Shown here: in pieces, positions 29,891 to 30,308 of the stretch
Layout of the letters: each line of letters begins with the position of its first letter
Numbering within the stretch: position 1 is the first letter of the stretch
DNA from: an uncultured Clostridia bacterium
Lineage (GTDB): Bacteria; Bacillota; Clostridia; Oscillospirales; Acutalibacteraceae
DNA length: 30,308 nucleotides
Direction of reading: 5' to 3'
Assembly (NCBI GenBank): GCA_937919155.1
Contig: CALFPM010000133.1
Location: 1-30,308, forward strand
Program-made: the position numbers and the translations under genes
Notes under the pieces: model-generated
The model's database searches: none
Seen by the model: only the letters and a program-made list of their open reading frames with translations
What the model was told of the DNA's origin: nothing

Positions 29891-29923
29891 AAAATCCGTC
29901 ACAATAGCTGTGGCGGATTTTTT
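29891..29923. terminator. Bidirectional terminator after the GPH symporter
   Basis: A 10-bp stem (29894-29903 with 29909-29918, one G-U pair), extended by A/T pairs. The loop is 5 bases. A-runs and T-runs outside the arms allow function on both strands, which fits a gene converging from the right. Confidence 0.85.
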
Positions 29924-30107
29924 CAATAGAACACATAGCGAGTAACGGGAATTCATAACATAAGCGTCACCTATCTGCTCTGACCTACACCGTCCTCTGA
30001 TTGAGACTGATTGACCACGGACGCGGGGAAGCGGCTGCAGGGAGCAACCGACCACCCCGCCGAGTTAGGTTTTGTCAATCATAGAACCGTCGGCTGATTG
30101 ACTTTTT
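29924..30107. other. Structured non-coding element of unknown function
   Basis: There is no convincing gene in this stretch, but there is dense pairing potential: ACCTA (29983-29987) with TAGGT (30066-30070), enclosing CGTCC/GGACG (29991-29995 with 30019-30023) and CGGGG/CCCCG (30024-30028 with 30055-30059). The latter arm carries an inner CGG-TGC/GCA-CCG helix. TGATTGA occurs at 29998, 30008 and 30095 and its complement TCAATCA once at 30075. It could be a structured RNA, a mobile or repeat element, or a 3' UTR. Which strand is expressed is not known. Confidence 0.55.
30074..30107 (+). terminator. Terminator-like hairpin at the end of the structured element
   Basis: GTCAATCA (30074-30081) pairs with TGATTGAC (30095-30102), 8 bp, 13-base loop, followed by five T on the plus strand. 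It overlaps the 3' end of the minus-strand gene. An identical TGATTGAC at 30008-30015 could compete for the left arm. Confidence 0.6.
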
Positions 30108-30308
30108 CAAAACAACTTTTAATAAATCAAAATTGCTAAAATTTAAAATTATTGTTGCAAAAAGCAAAACCAATGGGAGTACAACTTGCAATTCTTCTTT
30201 AGAAAAGTCTGCATTTTCAAATATAAATCTAGTTAATAAAACACCGAACAAAGCACCAGCATAAACCCCTGTTTTTCTATTCTCTATGTATTTGTACCTG
30301 TATTTTCC
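30075..30308 (-). CDS. Membrane protein, C-terminal 77 residues (5' end outside window)
   Basis: An open minus-strand frame enters from the right edge and ends at a TGA (complement of 30075-30077). The 77 residues visible start GKYRYKYIENRKTGVYAGAL and contain two likely membrane segments (about 15-28 and 41-57, VVLPLVLLFATIILNF), ending in a basic tail (LKKSISRRFYD). The codon use is markedly A/T-rich compared with neighbouring genes. The family is not recognised. The last codons lie inside the hairpin at 30074-30107. No start is visible, so it is incomplete. Confidence 0.65.
   Translation of the reverse strand, partial: GKYRYKYIENRKTGVYAGALFGVLLTRFIFENADFSKEELQVVLPLVLLFATIILNFSNFDLLKVVLKKSISRRFYD

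Noticed and set aside
29858..30055. A 65-codon minus-strand frame across the GPH terminator and the structured element
   Set aside because: It runs through a strong terminator and the hairpins, ends inside the symporter gene, and has no ribosome binding site. The conserved-looking DNA is better explained as structured or repeat sequence.

Overview
The window looks like a chromosomal segment of an anaerobic, gut-type Firmicute (class Clostridia, probably Oscillospiraceae/Ruminococcaceae-like). The reasons are strong Shine-Dalgarno sites (AGGAGG/GAGGTG), sharp sigma-A promoters (TTGACA-N17-TATAAT), ATG/GTG/TTG starts, an encoded tRNA CCA end, a CD1247-type protein next to efp, an ECF thiamine component under a TPP riboswitch, and many carbohydrate genes. 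Taxonomy is inferred from gene content only. I see no phage, plasmid, transposase or CRISPR.

Layout, left to right. 1-1049: 3' end of a GH31 alpha-glycosidase, convergent with a VTT/TVP38 membrane protein through a shared hairpin. 2011-4233: a radical SAM protein, then a perfect promoter, a TPP riboswitch with a visible terminator/antiterminator switch, and thiT. 4247-4496: a solitary 5S rRNA gene with UP element, promoter and terminator. 4563-5680: a nucleotide clean-up pair (Nudix hydrolase and Maf). 5688-6068: a transcription unit with a broken tRNA-like remnant and an intact tRNA-Pro(UGG). 6136-8461 (minus): a secreted EEP-fold phosphodiesterase/nuclease and a rhomboid protease. 8640-12693 (plus): an 8-TM protein, an OFA-family MFS transporter, and a membrane-anchored TIR protein with two external DUF6273-like domains. 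12808-13002 (minus): a short membrane ORF that looks like a truncated gene. 13165-16736: LacZ-type GH2 beta-galactosidase coupled to a YbaK deacylase. 16873-22220 (minus): efp plus CD1247, and, upstream of them, a metallophosphoesterase / GH39-like / nadE / pepP run. 22408-25270: D,D-carboxypeptidase, Eis-like acetyltransferase and a small unknown. 25432-29883: a sugar-type operon with an SDR protein, an unusual GNAT-Gfo/Idh/MocA fusion and a GPH symporter. 29924-30308: an unexplained structured element and the 3' end of a further membrane protein gene on the minus strand.

The main theme is sugar capture and use (GH31, GH2, GH39-like, GPH symporter, Gfo/Idh/MocA and SDR enzymes) mixed with housekeeping functions (5S, tRNA-Pro, EF-P, NAD synthase, Maf/Nudix). 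The best candidates for something undescribed are the GNAT-Gfo/Idh/MocA fusion operon with its internal terminator, the TIR-TM-DUF6273x2 protein, the structured element at 29924-30107 with competing TGATTGA/TCAATCA pairings, the split tRNA-like remnant before tRNA-Pro, and a 36-bp heptad repeat present in two inverted, 34/36-identical intergenic copies.
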